Assembly: GCF_013346665.1 (NCBI RefSeq)
Contig: NZ_JABVBB010000038.1
Span: 434,001 to 498,000, forward strand
Direction of reading: 5' to 3'
DNA: 64,000 nt
Source: Sulfitobacter maritimus
Lineage (GTDB): Bacteria; Pseudomonadota; Alphaproteobacteria; Rhodobacterales; Rhodobacteraceae
Program-made: the position numbers and the translations under genes
Shown: positions 26,351-33,880 of the stretch, piece by piece
How the letters are laid out: each line of letters opens with the position of its first letter
Numbering within the stretch: position 1 is the first letter of the stretch
Notes under the pieces: generated by a model
What the model saw: only the letters and a program-made list of their open reading frames with translations
What the model was told of the DNA's origin: nothing
Database searches by the model: none

Positions 26351-27093
26351 ATACAGCGGCCACCGTCCACTTCCAGCGCTACCCCGGTGATCATTGATGC
26401 TTCATCAGAACAGAGAAACAGCGCCGCATTGCCAATATCTTCCGGCTGAGAGAAGCGCCCCAAGGGGATGGTGTCCAGCAACTTTTTGCGCATTTCCGGG
26501 GTATCTTCACCCATGAAGGATTTGAGCAGCGGTGTCTCCCCGGCGGCGGGGTTGATCGCGTTCACGCGGATGCCATGTTCTGCCAGTTCAATCGCCATTG
26601 TCTTGGTCGCGGTAATCATCCAACCTTTCGACGCATTGTACCAGTTCAGCCGGGGGCGGGGCGAAACTGCGGCTGTCGAAGCGATGTTGAGGATGACCCC
26701 GCGCCCGCGTTCTTTCATGTAGGGCACCACAGTCCGTGCAGTTCGAAAGACCGATTTCATATTCACGTGAAACATTCGGTCAAAGTCATCTTCGCTGATG
26801 TCCTCAAGCGCGCCGGGCGGGTGCGCGACCCCTGCGTTGTTCACCAGAATGTCGATATGACCCCAGAGGTCTCGTGCGGCCATTGCCATATCTCGGACAG
26901 AGCCATTGTCGGAGACGTCGACCCGTATTGCCGTCGCATAATTGCCCATTTCCTGCGCCAATTGAGCGGCGCCGTCGCTGTCAATATCAGCGATCATCAC
27001 CCGCGCTCCGTCCCTTTGAAACCGCCTGACAATACCAGCACCGAAACCCGAGGCTCCCCCAGTAACAATGGCCGTTTTCCCCGTCAGTCGCAT
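26347..27093 (-). CDS. short-chain dehydrogenase/reductase (SDR)
   Basis: A 248-residue classical SDR. The cofactor motif TGGASGFGAGI lies at about 11-21, an Asp after the second strand (IADIDSDG) favours NAD(H), NNAGVAHPPG stabilises the core, and the catalytic pair is Tyr and Lys of YNASK with the preceding Ser in NIAST. C-terminal DVGNAALFLCSD-like and GVALEVDGGRC blocks are normal. First gene of the four-gene operon running left to 23181; CGGAGAC precedes the ATG. Confidence 0.93.
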   Translation of the reverse strand: MRLTGKTAIVTGGASGFGAGIVRRFQRDGARVMIADIDSDGAAQLAQEMGNYATAIRVDVSDNGSVRDMAMAARDLWGHIDILVNNAGVAHPPGALEDISEDDFDRMFHVNMKSVFRTARTVVPYMKERGRGVILNIASTAAVSPRPRLNWYNASKGWMITATKTMAIELAEHGIRVNAINPAAGETPLLKSFMGEDTPEMRKKLLDTIPLGRFSQPEDIGNAALFLCSDEASMITGVALEVDGGRCI

Positions 27094-27162
27094 GGCAGTC
27101 TCCGGTCGTATTATGTTGTGCTTTGGCCTTCAGTTTGCGCGCTTAACCCCTCATTGCCAACG

Positions 27163-27191
27163 AAAAAGCGCGCAGGCTGCCCTGCGCGCTT
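27163..27191 (-). terminator. rho-independent terminator after gabT
   Basis: Read leftwards, AAGCGCGCAGG-GCAG-CCTGCGCGCTT is an 11-bp stem followed at once by TTTTTCG. It lies 28 bases past the gabT stop and before the SDR promoter area. Confidence 0.9.
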
Positions 27192-27219
27192 GATTTTGTA
27201 CTGCCGTAATTCGGTGGTT

Positions 27220-28617
27220 TTAGTGCTGTTCTTCGGCCACTGCCGCCGCGACAGCCGCTTCGAAAATTGCCAGACCTTCGTCCAAAATCGCATCAGATGC
27301 GGTCAGAGGGACCATGACGCGGACGGCGTTGCCGTGCATGCCACAACTCAGCAGCAACAGTCCGCGCTGCAACGCATGGGCAATGACACGTTTGGTAAAA
27401 TCGGCATCTGGTTTGCCGCTGTCAAAGTCAGTAACGAACTCGACCGCCACCATCGCGCCCAGTCCGCGAATGTCCCAAAAACGGTAGGGGGCAGCGCGGG
27501 CGCCGATCTCGGCAAAGCGGGCCTTGAGGGTTTCACCCATCGCTGTAGAGCGCGCCAAAAGACCTTCGTTTTCAATGACTTCGATTGCAGCCAAGGCCGC
27601 GGCGCAAGCGACTGGATTGCCGCCATAGGTGCCGCCAAGACCACCGGGGGCCATTGCATCCATCACGTCCGCACGCCCGATCACACCAGCCAGCGGGTAG
27701 CCACCGGCCATGGATTTCGCCACGGTGATAAGGTCCGGCACCACGCCGGAATGTTCAATGGCAAACCAAGTGCCGGTGCGGCCAAACCCAGCCTGCACTT
27801 CGTCCGCGATCAGCAGAATGCCGTGCTGGTCACAGATTTGACGCAGTTCCCGCATCATTTCGAACGGAACGGGGGTGTAGCCGCCTTCGCCCAACACAGG
27901 CTCAATGATGATGGCCGCAATGCGCTCTGGCTGAGCATCGGTCAAAAACAGGTTTTTAAGGCCGGTGATTGCGTCCTGAACGGTGATTCCGTCGCGCTGA
28001 GACGGGAAAGGCGCCCGGAATACATCGGATGGGAACGGCCCCACGTCCTTTTTGTAGGGAGTGATTTTACCAGTCATGCCCAGCGTCAACAGCGTCCGGC
28101 CATGGTAGCTTCCAGTGAAGGCGATTACGCCCGGACGTCCTGTCGCTGCCCGCGCGATCTTTACCGCGTTTTCGACGGCTTCAGCGCCGGTGGTGACCAG
28201 AAGTGTCTTTTTCGGCGCGTCGCCGGGCGCCAGGGTGTTCAGCTTTTCGGCCAGTTCAACGTAGGGGCCATAGGGGACCACCTGAAAGCTGGTGTGCGTG
28301 TAGTGATCTTCCTGCGCTTTGGCCGCTTCAACGACCTTTGGGTGGCGGTGGCCAGTGTTGAGCACGCCGATGCCGCCGACGAAATCGATGTAGCGGTTGC
28401 CTTCAACGTCCCAAAGTTCGGCGTTCTCGGCGTATTTTGCATAGATCGGCGCCGCAGAAGCAACACCGCGCGGAACAGCAGCGTCGCGGCGTGCGACCAG
28501 CGCCGCATTGGTGAGGTCGCTTGGCTGCGTGGCTGGGTTGGTTTCGACCACGGTCATCTGCGGGGCGGCCTTCGCCTTGGCGGATTTGCGGGAGGATTTT
28601 TTGGCAGTGCTGGACAT
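27220..28617 (-). CDS. gabT: 4-aminobutyrate aminotransferase
   Basis: A 465-residue class III aminotransferase converting 4-aminobutyrate and 2-oxoglutarate to succinate semialdehyde and glutamate. Blocks include RYIDFVGGIGVLNTGHRHPK, the PLP-phosphate TTGAEAVENAVKIARAATGR, FTGSYHGRTLLTLGMTG, IADEVQAGFGRTG and the PLP-lysine VAKSMAGGYPLAGVIGR. A Lys/Ala-rich extension of about 20 residues precedes the usual start (alternative ATG at 28555-28557). It is divergent from an HTH-cupin regulator and ends at a strong terminator. The enzyme could also act on other omega-amino acids. Confidence 0.92.
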   Translation of the reverse strand: MSSTAKKSSRKSAKAKAAPQMTVVETNPATQPSDLTNAALVARRDAAVPRGVASAAPIYAKYAENAELWDVEGNRYIDFVGGIGVLNTGHRHPKVVEAAKAQEDHYTHTSFQVVPYGPYVELAEKLNTLAPGDAPKKTLLVTTGAEAVENAVKIARAATGRPGVIAFTGSYHGRTLLTLGMTGKITPYKKDVGPFPSDVFRAPFPSQRDGITVQDAITGLKNLFLTDAQPERIAAIIIEPVLGEGGYTPVPFEMMRELRQICDQHGILLIADEVQAGFGRTGTWFAIEHSGVVPDLITVAKSMAGGYPLAGVIGRADVMDAMAPGGLGGTYGGNPVACAAALAAIEVIENEGLLARSTAMGETLKARFAEIGARAAPYRFWDIRGLGAMVAVEFVTDFDSGKPDADFTKRVIAHALQRGLLLLSCGMHGNAVRVMVPLTASDAILDEGLAIFEAAVAAAVAEEQH

Positions 28618-28688
28618 AGGATTAAAACCTTTGTGGGCATGAGAAAAGAACAAGTGACGCCACGGCGTTTAAAAAATCTATTGTTGCG

Positions 28689-28705
28689 TTGAATATAATT
28701 GTCAA
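28689..28705. promoter_or_regulatory. candidate operator and -35 box between gabT and its regulator
   Basis: TTGAATATAATTGTCAA has inverted TTGA/TCAA ends around an AT core. On the minus strand it contains TTGACA (28700-28705), and ATAGAT follows after about 18 bases, a plausible promoter for gabT. An HTH-cupin repressor encoded divergently could act here. No experimental support is visible. Confidence 0.4.
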
Positions 28706-28802
28706 TCGCCAATCTGCCCCTTATTTAAACGAGCGGCGATCCACCGTGAATTTGCCTTCAGCGGCGAACGGTTGGTCAACGTAACTGGATAGAGGCAAGT
28801 CA

Positions 28803-29354
28803 TTGGATATTGGCAATAAATTAAAACTCCTGCGCAAGCAGCATGGGCTTTCTCAGCGTGAGCTGGCCGCGCGGGCCGGTCTAACCAATGGCACTATTTC
28901 GCTGATCGAGAAGAACCGGACCAGCCCCTCTGTCGCATCTTTGAAAAGCCTGCTCGACGCGATTCCGATTAGCATGGCCGAGTTCTTTTCGATCATAGAG
29001 GAAGAGGACACGAGCAAGGTTTTCTACCGGTCCGAGGAACTTATCGAAATCTCGCCCAGCAGTCAGGGCGGTGTGTCGTTGCGCCAACTTGGCAATGCAG
29101 AAAACCACGCGTTGCAGGTGCTACATGAGTCCTACGAACCGGGTGCGGATACCGGGCCGGAGTGGTTAAGCCATGAGGGGGAAGAGGCAGGCATCGTGGT
29201 GCGGGGACGTATTGAAGTCACTGTGGATGGAGCGGTGACAGAGTTGCAGGCAGGCGATGGGTATCTGTTCGACAGCCGCTTGCCCCATCGCTTTCGCAAT
29301 CTGAGCGACACGGTTTGCGAAGTTGTAAGCGCCTGCACACCGCCGAGTTTTTAG
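28803..29354 (+). CDS. XRE-HTH/cupin transcriptional regulator (PuuR-like)
   Basis: A 183-residue regulator. The N-terminal helix-turn-helix is GNKLKLLRKQHGLSQRELAA then GTISLIEKNRTSPSVASLK (residues 3-60); the C-terminal cupin is GIVVRGRIEVTVDGAVTELQ and LPHRFRNLSD. This layout matches PuuR, the E. coli regulator of putrescine/GABA degradation. It starts with TTG 28803-28805, with AGAGG seven bases upstream. Being divergent from gabT, it most likely controls GABA or polyamine use. Confidence 0.9.
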   Translation: MDIGNKLKLLRKQHGLSQRELAARAGLTNGTISLIEKNRTSPSVASLKSLLDAIPISMAEFFSIIEEEDTSKVFYRSEELIEISPSSQGGVSLRQLGNAENHALQVLHESYEPGADTGPEWLSHEGEEAGIVVRGRIEVTVDGAVTELQAGDGYLFDSRLPHRFRNLSDTVCEVVSACTPPSF

Positions 29355-29368
29355 GCGGGATATGGATC

Positions 29369-29385
29369 GGCCCCCGGCTGGGGCC
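29369..29385. terminator. GC hairpin
   Basis: GGCCCC-CGGCT-GGGGCC, 15 bases after the regulator stop, is a compact hairpin. With the larger adjacent hairpin it forms a tandem barrier between the convergent regulator gene and the small membrane-protein gene. No T-run follows. Confidence 0.55.
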
Positions 29386-29390
29386 CCGAC

Positions 29391-29428
29391 GAACTTCGGC
29401 CCCGAACATGTGTTCAGGGCCGAAGTTC
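29391..29428. terminator. long perfect hairpin
   Basis: GAACTTCGGCCC (29391-29402) and GGGCCGAAGTTC (29417-29428) pair perfectly, with an inner GAAC/GTTC stem at 29404-29415. It begins 13 bases beyond the stop of the small minus-strand gene, so it most likely ends that transcript, and the HTH-cupin gene from the other side. It is stronger than most terminators in the window but has no U-run. Confidence 0.65.
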
Positions 29429-29440
29429 ATGCTTGGGTCT

Positions 29441-29608
29441 TCAGTAGTCTGACCTGTAGTTTGACCTTTGCGTTTCCGGTTGCCGTTCGTTTGTTCCGGC
29501 GCGGTCTTCTTCTTCATGAAGTTCCCTTCGGCCCGTCGTCAGGGCCAGAATAATGACTGCTGCCAAGGTCAGGATAGTCAGGCCGCTGAGAAAGAGCTCC
29601 GTGGTCAT
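29441..29608 (-). CDS. small single-pass membrane protein (55 residues)
   Basis: A short gene between the kinase gene and the hairpins. The product starts MTTELFLSGLTILTLAAV; about residues 5-25 form one hydrophobic helix, then a charged tail (TGRRELHEEEDRAG) rich in Glu, Arg and Gln. AAAGG lies eight bases before the chosen ATG (29606-29608); an ATG at 29612-29614 would add two residues. An EcfG-type promoter pattern lies 36 bases upstream (29644-29668). No family was recognised. A small stress-induced envelope protein is likely. Confidence 0.6.
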   Translation of the reverse strand: MTTELFLSGLTILTLAAVIILALTTGRRELHEEEDRAGTNERQPETQRSNYRSDY

Positions 29609-29643
29609 CTCCATATCCTTTCCAATGTGCGTTTCAGGGTCTC

Positions 29644-29668
29644 AACTGCACGCCTCGCAAAGGGTTCC
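29644..29668 (-). promoter_or_regulatory. candidate EcfG-type promoter of the small membrane protein
   Basis: On the minus strand GGAAC (29668-29664) is followed after 16 bases by AGTT (29647-29644), close to the alphaproteobacterial EcfG pattern GGAAC-N16/17-cGTT. The distance to the start codon, 36 bases, matches those of the other candidates in this window. Confidence 0.5.
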
Positions 29669-29739
29669 GACAAAAATTTCGGCAACACAGCCATGTTACC
29701 CAAACGCCGCATTCTCGGCAAAGTTTCGCAGATAGGCGT

Positions 29740-31464
29740 TTAGTAATCGTAAACCATCTTGCTGTCTGTCGGCACAGGGAAGTTGACCCGCATTTCATAG
29801 ACACCATCGCGAGTTTCAATCTCGACCTGCCCGTTTAACTGTCGGGTAAAGGCAAGGATCAGACGAGACCCGAGACCAGTGCCAGTTTGCACTTCCTCCG
29901 GGTTGCCGATTGTATTGCGCACTTCCAGCATCGCCTGTTCAGGCCCGGTGTAGCTCAGTTTTAGCGAAATGAAGCCAGTGCCGGGCGCGACGGTAGAGAC
30001 ATATTTCAACGCATTGGTCACCGCTTCGGACACCAGCAACGTCAGGGGGGCTGCATCGTCAGCGTCGATCTCAATGGTTTCGTAATTCTGATCAACCTGC
30101 ACGCCGCCGCCGGAAGGCAGTCCAATCGAAAGGCTCTGGTTAACGATTTCGCGCAGCAGTTCGCTCGCATCGACCCGTACCAGATCATCGTTTTGGTAGA
30201 GGTTCTTGTGAACCGTGGCGAGGCTCAGGATGCGTTCTTGGAGACGACGTAACACAAACCGCGCGTCTTCACTTTTTGCCTGCCTGATCTGCATGTTCAT
30301 AATCGAAGAGATAAGTTGCAGGTTATTTTTGACCCGGTGGTGGACCTCTTTCAGCAAAATGTTCTTCTGCCGCAGGCTGTCTTCAAGGGTGGCTTCATCG
30401 CGCAGGATCGACTCTGCCATGCCGATAAACGCCGCTTCCATCTCCACCAGCTCCGTCGGGACTGATGGCCCAAGCGTGCCGCGTGGCAGGGTCCGGTTTA
30501 GCGCGAAGCGCCGCATCTGCCGGCCAAGCTTGCGAATGTGATTGATCGCCAACCGGTTCAACGCCCAAAACGCGACGATTAGGCTCGCGACCCACATCAC
30601 AATCGGCAGCAACGCGCTTAGCCGGGTGGAGACGCCGGTATCAAGGAAGGGGGTGTCACGCGGCCAAACGCTGAGCGCATAGACCGTCTCTGGGACAATG
30701 GGAACAATAGCATAGGCGCGGTCTGTGCCGACCGCGTTCTTAGACAGGAAAACGCTCGACTCTTTGGTGGTCAGCAGCGGCAGTGCCACGTCGGCGGGGT
30801 ACTCTTGTTTCGCCGTTTCCAGCCCATTCTCGGTGGTGAGGATATGCCCCATCTTGTTCACCGTCATCATCGCGACGTTGCTGTATTTGTCCGGGTTTTC
30901 ACGGACCGCATTGATGGCATCTTGCGGGATGCTGAGGGACATAAAACCGATCAATTCCCTATTTTCATAAACGGGCGCATTGATCAGTGTAACGACCTGC
31001 TTGCTTACCTCGCCTTGCATAACTGGCATGGCGCGGCGTACCGGGTTCTTCAGCAGTTGTTTGAAGTTATCGACCTCAGAAAAATCATGCTCTTGTCCGG
31101 TGGAGGAGCATGTCATCCGCCCGTCGAGGCCGATAAACCCCACCAAAGAGTATATGTCAGAGGCCTGCTTATACTCGCGGAGAAAATCCGTACATTCCTG
31201 CGGGTCATCGCGCCGTAAGCGGACGATAGATGTTAGGGCTTCGGCGGCCCCAAAGGCTTCTTGAATGACCTGACGCTCAGCGGAAGATGCCTGCTCCGTT
31301 ACAGCAATCAGGGACAATTCAGCACTTTCGCGACTTTGGTCAGCGATTTGCCGCGTTTGCACCACCGCGATCAAGCCGATGGGCAAGAGCGCGAGGGACA
31401 AAAACAGCAATACGCGGATCGTCAGCCCGCGCATCAAGTCACCGCTGAAAAAGCCAGAAGTCAT
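29740..31464 (-). CDS. membrane sensor histidine kinase, HisKA_2 type (probable PhyK-like)
   Basis: A 574-residue kinase. A membrane helix (about 17-36), an extracytoplasmic sensing region (37-280, Cache-like in size) and a second helix (282-301) precede the H-box KEVHHRVKNNLQ with His375/His376, then an ATPase domain with SEAVTNALKY and GTGLGSRLILAF. HisKA_2/HWE kinases partner PhyR in the alphaproteobacterial general stress response. It begins two bases after ecfG stops, which supports that role. No strong ribosome site precedes the ATG, consistent with translational coupling. Confidence 0.88.
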   Translation of the reverse strand: MTSGFFSGDLMRGLTIRVLLFLSLALLPIGLIAVVQTRQIADQSRESAELSLIAVTEQASSAERQVIQEAFGAAEALTSIVRLRRDDPQECTDFLREYKQASDIYSLVGFIGLDGRMTCSSTGQEHDFSEVDNFKQLLKNPVRRAMPVMQGEVSKQVVTLINAPVYENRELIGFMSLSIPQDAINAVRENPDKYSNVAMMTVNKMGHILTTENGLETAKQEYPADVALPLLTTKESSVFLSKNAVGTDRAYAIVPIVPETVYALSVWPRDTPFLDTGVSTRLSALLPIVMWVASLIVAFWALNRLAINHIRKLGRQMRRFALNRTLPRGTLGPSVPTELVEMEAAFIGMAESILRDEATLEDSLRQKNILLKEVHHRVKNNLQLISSIMNMQIRQAKSEDARFVLRRLQERILSLATVHKNLYQNDDLVRVDASELLREIVNQSLSIGLPSGGGVQVDQNYETIEIDADDAAPLTLLVSEAVTNALKYVSTVAPGTGFISLKLSYTGPEQAMLEVRNTIGNPEEVQTGTGLGSRLILAFTRQLNGQVEIETRDGVYEMRVNFPVPTDSKMVYDY

Positions 31465-31466
31465 GT

Positions 31467-32024
31467 CTAGAAAGAAGATACCTTTGATGCAGATAGGACA
31501 GACATAGTGGCGTCATCTGTCATCTCCAGTGACTCGTCATCATGGTGACCCAAAAGCTCTGCCAGACGGGCGCGCGCGCGGTTAGTCCGGCTTTTGATCG
31601 TGCCCACTGCAACGCCACACATATCGGCCGCTTCCTCATAGGAAAACCCGGAAGCGCCAACCAAAAGCAGGGCTTCGCGCTGCTCGTCTTTCAACAAAGC
31701 CAGTGCTTTGCGGAAATCGGTCATCTGCATGTGGCCATCATGAGCCGGCTTCTCGGCCAAGCCATCTGTCAGAACACCATCTACATCAGAGACTTCGCGC
31801 TTGGCCTTACGACGGGACGAGTAGTAGGTATTGCGCAGAATGGTGAACAGCCATGCACGCATGTTTGTGCCGACTTCAAATTTGTCGATATTGGTCCAAG
31901 CTTTTACAAGTGTATCCTGCACCATGTCATCTGCCGTGGCACCATTTCGCGTAAGGCTGATGGCAAAGGCCCGCATGGCCGGCAGATGCTCTACCAGCTC
32001 ATCGCGCGGATCGGAACGGTTCAT
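31467..32024 (-). CDS. ecfG: general stress response sigma factor EcfG
   Basis: A 185-residue ECF sigma factor. Region 2 is DMVQDTLVKAWTNIDKF and MRAWLFTILRNTYYS (about residues 33-70); region 4 is GFSYEEAADMCGVAVGTIKS (about 126-145). The C-terminal tail after ARLAELLGHH is about 25 residues. Position between nepR and a HisKA_2 kinase and opposite phyR identifies the EcfG group, which directs general stress transcription. Its ATG shares one base with the nepR stop. It probably transcribes its own operon from the palindromic promoter at 32229-32261. Confidence 0.94.
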   Translation of the reverse strand: MNRSDPRDELVEHLPAMRAFAISLTRNGATADDMVQDTLVKAWTNIDKFEVGTNMRAWLFTILRNTYYSSRRKAKREVSDVDGVLTDGLAEKPAHDGHMQMTDFRKALALLKDEQREALLLVGASGFSYEEAADMCGVAVGTIKSRTNRARARLAELLGHHDDESLEMTDDATMSVLSASKVSSF

Positions 32025-32194
32025 TATGACGATCCTTTTTCTGAGTCCTGTTCCTTCAGCTTTTGAAGCAGCTCTTTAAAGCGATCAGGGATGCCTTCTT
32101 CGAGCGTCTCTTCGAAAACCCGCTTGAGGTTGTCATCAATAACGCGCTCGCGCTCGTCGTTGTTTCCTGAGTTCACTAACATCACCTCTGGCAT
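32024..32194 (-). CDS. nepR: anti-sigma factor NepR
   Basis: A 56-residue protein with the NepR core: VIDDNLKRVFEETLEEGIPD then RFKELLQKLKEQ. NepR holds EcfG inactive until phosphorylated PhyR binds and removes it. I chose ATG 32192-32194; an internal ATG at 32180-32182 with GAGGTG directly before it is an alternative. First gene of nepR-ecfG-kinase; its transcript should start in the palindrome at 32229-32261. Confidence 0.9.
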   Translation of the reverse strand: MPEVMLVNSGNNDERERVIDDNLKRVFEETLEEGIPDRFKELLQKLKEQDSEKGSS

Positions 32195-32228
32195 CGTCGT
32201 CCCGTTTGAATAATTATGTACGCATACT

Positions 32229-32261
32229 GGAACCAAACACAATGTCTGGGTGTTTGGTTCC
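32229..32261. promoter_or_regulatory. palindromic bidirectional EcfG-type promoter (nepR / phyR)
   Basis: GGAACCAAACAC (32229-32240) and GTGTTTGGTTCC (32250-32261) are perfect inverted repeats around a 9-base core. Each strand therefore reads GGAAC-N17-TGTT, close to the EcfG consensus. The rightward copy ends 34 bases before the phyR ATG; the leftward copy ends 41 bases before the nepR ATG. Identical strength in both directions would keep PhyR and NepR-EcfG in balance. Confidence 0.75.
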
Positions 32262-32288
32262 AAGAAAAGTTAAAAAGGATCCGACTAA

Positions 32289-33098
32289 ATGAACGATGCG
32301 ACACAAAAGACCAGCATCAGCGATGAACTGGGCGCGAACATCCCCTATCTTCGCCGGTTCGCGCGGGCGATGACAGGTAGCCAGACCAGCGGCGACACTT
32401 TCGCTGCTGCCGCGCTGGAGGCTATTTTGGTGGATCGCTCGGTGCTTGACGGTGTGGATACAAAGACCGGTTTGTTCAAGGTTCTCTACGGTATTTGGGC
32501 GAGCGCAGGCGCCCCGGTCGAGGAAGGCGAGAGCGGCCCGCGGGCCAAGGCGCAGCGCCACCTAGCCAGCCTGACCAATAACAGCCGTGAGGCGCTTTTG
32601 TTGCACACGATCGAAGGGTTCTCTCACGAGCAAATCGCGGCGATCATTGGGGTGGACAAGGAAGAAGCCGATGAGCTGATTCAGATCGCCCACCGTGAGA
32701 TGGCCGATAGCACGTCGGGATCGGTGATGATCATCGAGGACGAAGCGATCATCGCGATGGACATTGAATCCATCGTTGCAGATATGGGTCACCGGGTCAC
32801 CGGCATCGCCCGCACCCGCGACGAAGCGGTGAAACTGGGCAAGGCCGATGTACCTGATCTGATCCTCGCGGACATCCAGCTTGCCGACAACTCCTCGGGC
32901 ATCGACGCGGTCAACGATCTGCTGCAGGAACTTGGCATGCGCCCTGTGATCTTTATCACGGCCTTCCCCGAGCGTCTGCTGACCGGCGATAAACCTGAGC
33001 CGGCGTTCTTGATCTCCAAACCCTACTCGGTTGATCAGGTCGTCTCCGCCGTGTCGCAGGCGATGTTCTTCTCCTCCACAGAAACGCTCAACGCCTGA
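32289..33098 (+). CDS. phyR: general stress response regulator PhyR
   Basis: A 269-residue protein with an N-terminal sigma-like domain (about 10-135; LTNNSREALLLHTIEGFSHE resembles sigma region 4) and a C-terminal receiver (about 145-262). The phosphoacceptor is Asp195 in LILADIQLADN, with the acidic pair EDE (150-152) and Lys in LISKPYS. When phosphorylated, the sigma-like domain captures NepR and frees EcfG. It is divergent from nepR-ecfG, the standard arrangement. AAAAAGG precedes the ATG. Confidence 0.96.
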   Translation: MNDATQKTSISDELGANIPYLRRFARAMTGSQTSGDTFAAAALEAILVDRSVLDGVDTKTGLFKVLYGIWASAGAPVEEGESGPRAKAQRHLASLTNNSREALLLHTIEGFSHEQIAAIIGVDKEEADELIQIAHREMADSTSGSVMIIEDEAIIAMDIESIVADMGHRVTGIARTRDEAVKLGKADVPDLILADIQLADNSSGIDAVNDLLQELGMRPVIFITAFPERLLTGDKPEPAFLISKPYSVDQVVSAVSQAMFFSSTETLNA

Positions 33099-33143
33099 TC
33101 TGAAGGCGAGGCAATCTGCAATCGTTGCAGTGCCCATAAGGCC

Positions 33144-33166
33144 CCCCGCGCGCCCGCCGCGCGGGG
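33144..33166 (+). terminator. hairpin after phyR
   Basis: CCCCGCGC-GCCCGCC-GCGCGGGG forms an 8-bp GC stem 45 bases past the phyR stop, followed by TAAAAC rather than a T-run. It is a probable terminator or attenuator before the YqjD-like gene. Confidence 0.55.
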
Positions 33167-33224
33167 TAAAACTATGAAAAGGCCCGCCTAGGCCAAATCA
33201 AATCACCCAGCAGGAGCCTTCCTC

Positions 33225-33530
33225 ATGGCTAAGACCCCCAACGCGAACGGCAGTCAGATCACACTCGAAGAACTTTCGGATCAAATCACGCTTCTGAAAA
33301 AAGACATCGCGTCTTTGACAGAGACGTTGGGAGAATACGGCAAAGCGAAGTCCGAAGAGGTGCGCGACACAGCACGCGGCGCAGCGCAAGACTTGTCTGA
33401 CGCCGGGCGCCTCAAAGCGATGGAAGCGCAAAAGCAGGCCGAAGAGTTTCTTCAAACGCAACCCGGAACCGCGCTTGGAATTGCTGCTGGTTTGGGCTTT
33501 CTCGTCGGTATCATAACGGCGCGTCGCTGA
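33225..33530 (+). CDS. YqjD/ElaB-like (DUF883) tail-anchored protein
   Basis: A 101-residue protein with a soluble, charged helical part (SDQITLLKKDIASLTETLGE, then QKQAEEFLQTQPG) and one C-terminal hydrophobic helix, ALGIAAGLGFLVGIITARR. This is the YqjD/ElaB/YgaM architecture. In E. coli those are RpoS-dependent, membrane-anchored proteins that bind ribosomes in stationary phase. It lies just beyond phyR, a matching stress context, though no GGAAC box is visible upstream. Its stop overlaps the next start by one base. Confidence 0.88.
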   Translation: MAKTPNANGSQITLEELSDQITLLKKDIASLTETLGEYGKAKSEEVRDTARGAAQDLSDAGRLKAMEAQKQAEEFLQTQPGTALGIAAGLGFLVGIITARR

Positions 33531-33880
33531 TGCTTGCGAGCGTTATGCAACATCTGCGCGGCTCGGTTAGACGGGCCGCGCGGACAGCCATGCTGAGTGT
33601 CGGCGCGGCGATCATGCTTTTAATCGGCCTGTTGTTTCTGACGCTCGCCGCATGGCTTTTTCTTGTCACTATTGCCTCTGCACTGACCGCAGCCCTGATC
33701 TTGGGCGCGCTCTATCTTGGTGTCGGCTTTCTTATGCTGGCGCTTGCCAGTCCGCGTGACGGTGCTGCGCCCTCAAGACCTGCGGCGAGCAGCCCTAATC
33801 CGCCCGAACATGAGGGCGCAAAGAGCCTCGTCATGGCCTTTCTCGCCGGGATCACCGCTGGCCAGAAAGCACGTCGCTGA
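33530..33880 (+). CDS. YqjE/holin-like small membrane protein
   Basis: A 116-residue protein with two adjacent hydrophobic segments (about 20-47 and 50-75: AAIMLLIGLLFLTLAAWLFL, then ALILGALYLGVGFLMLALAS) and a polar Pro-rich tail. This matches the phage-holin-family/YqjE group that accompanies YqjD-type proteins. It begins on the last base of the preceding stop (TGATG). Its last 29 bases overlap the 3' end of the opposing receiver-like gene. No lysis function is implied. Confidence 0.8.
   Translation: MLASVMQHLRGSVRRAARTAMLSVGAAIMLLIGLLFLTLAAWLFLVTIASALTAALILGALYLGVGFLMLALASPRDGAAPSRPAASSPNPPEHEGAKSLVMAFLAGITAGQKARR

Noticed and set aside
26575-28692. 705-codon open frame on the + strand
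   Set aside because: It lies antisense to the well-supported SDR and gabT genes; its translation has no family motifs and it is a by-product of GC-rich codon use.
29362-29553. small + strand open frame after the HTH-cupin gene
   Set aside because: It runs through the two hairpins and lies opposite the better supported small membrane-protein gene, which has a ribosome site and a promoter pattern.
33530-33880. phage lysis gene (holin) as a prophage sign
   Set aside because: No other phage gene is present; the protein matches the YqjE-like partner of YqjD-type proteins.
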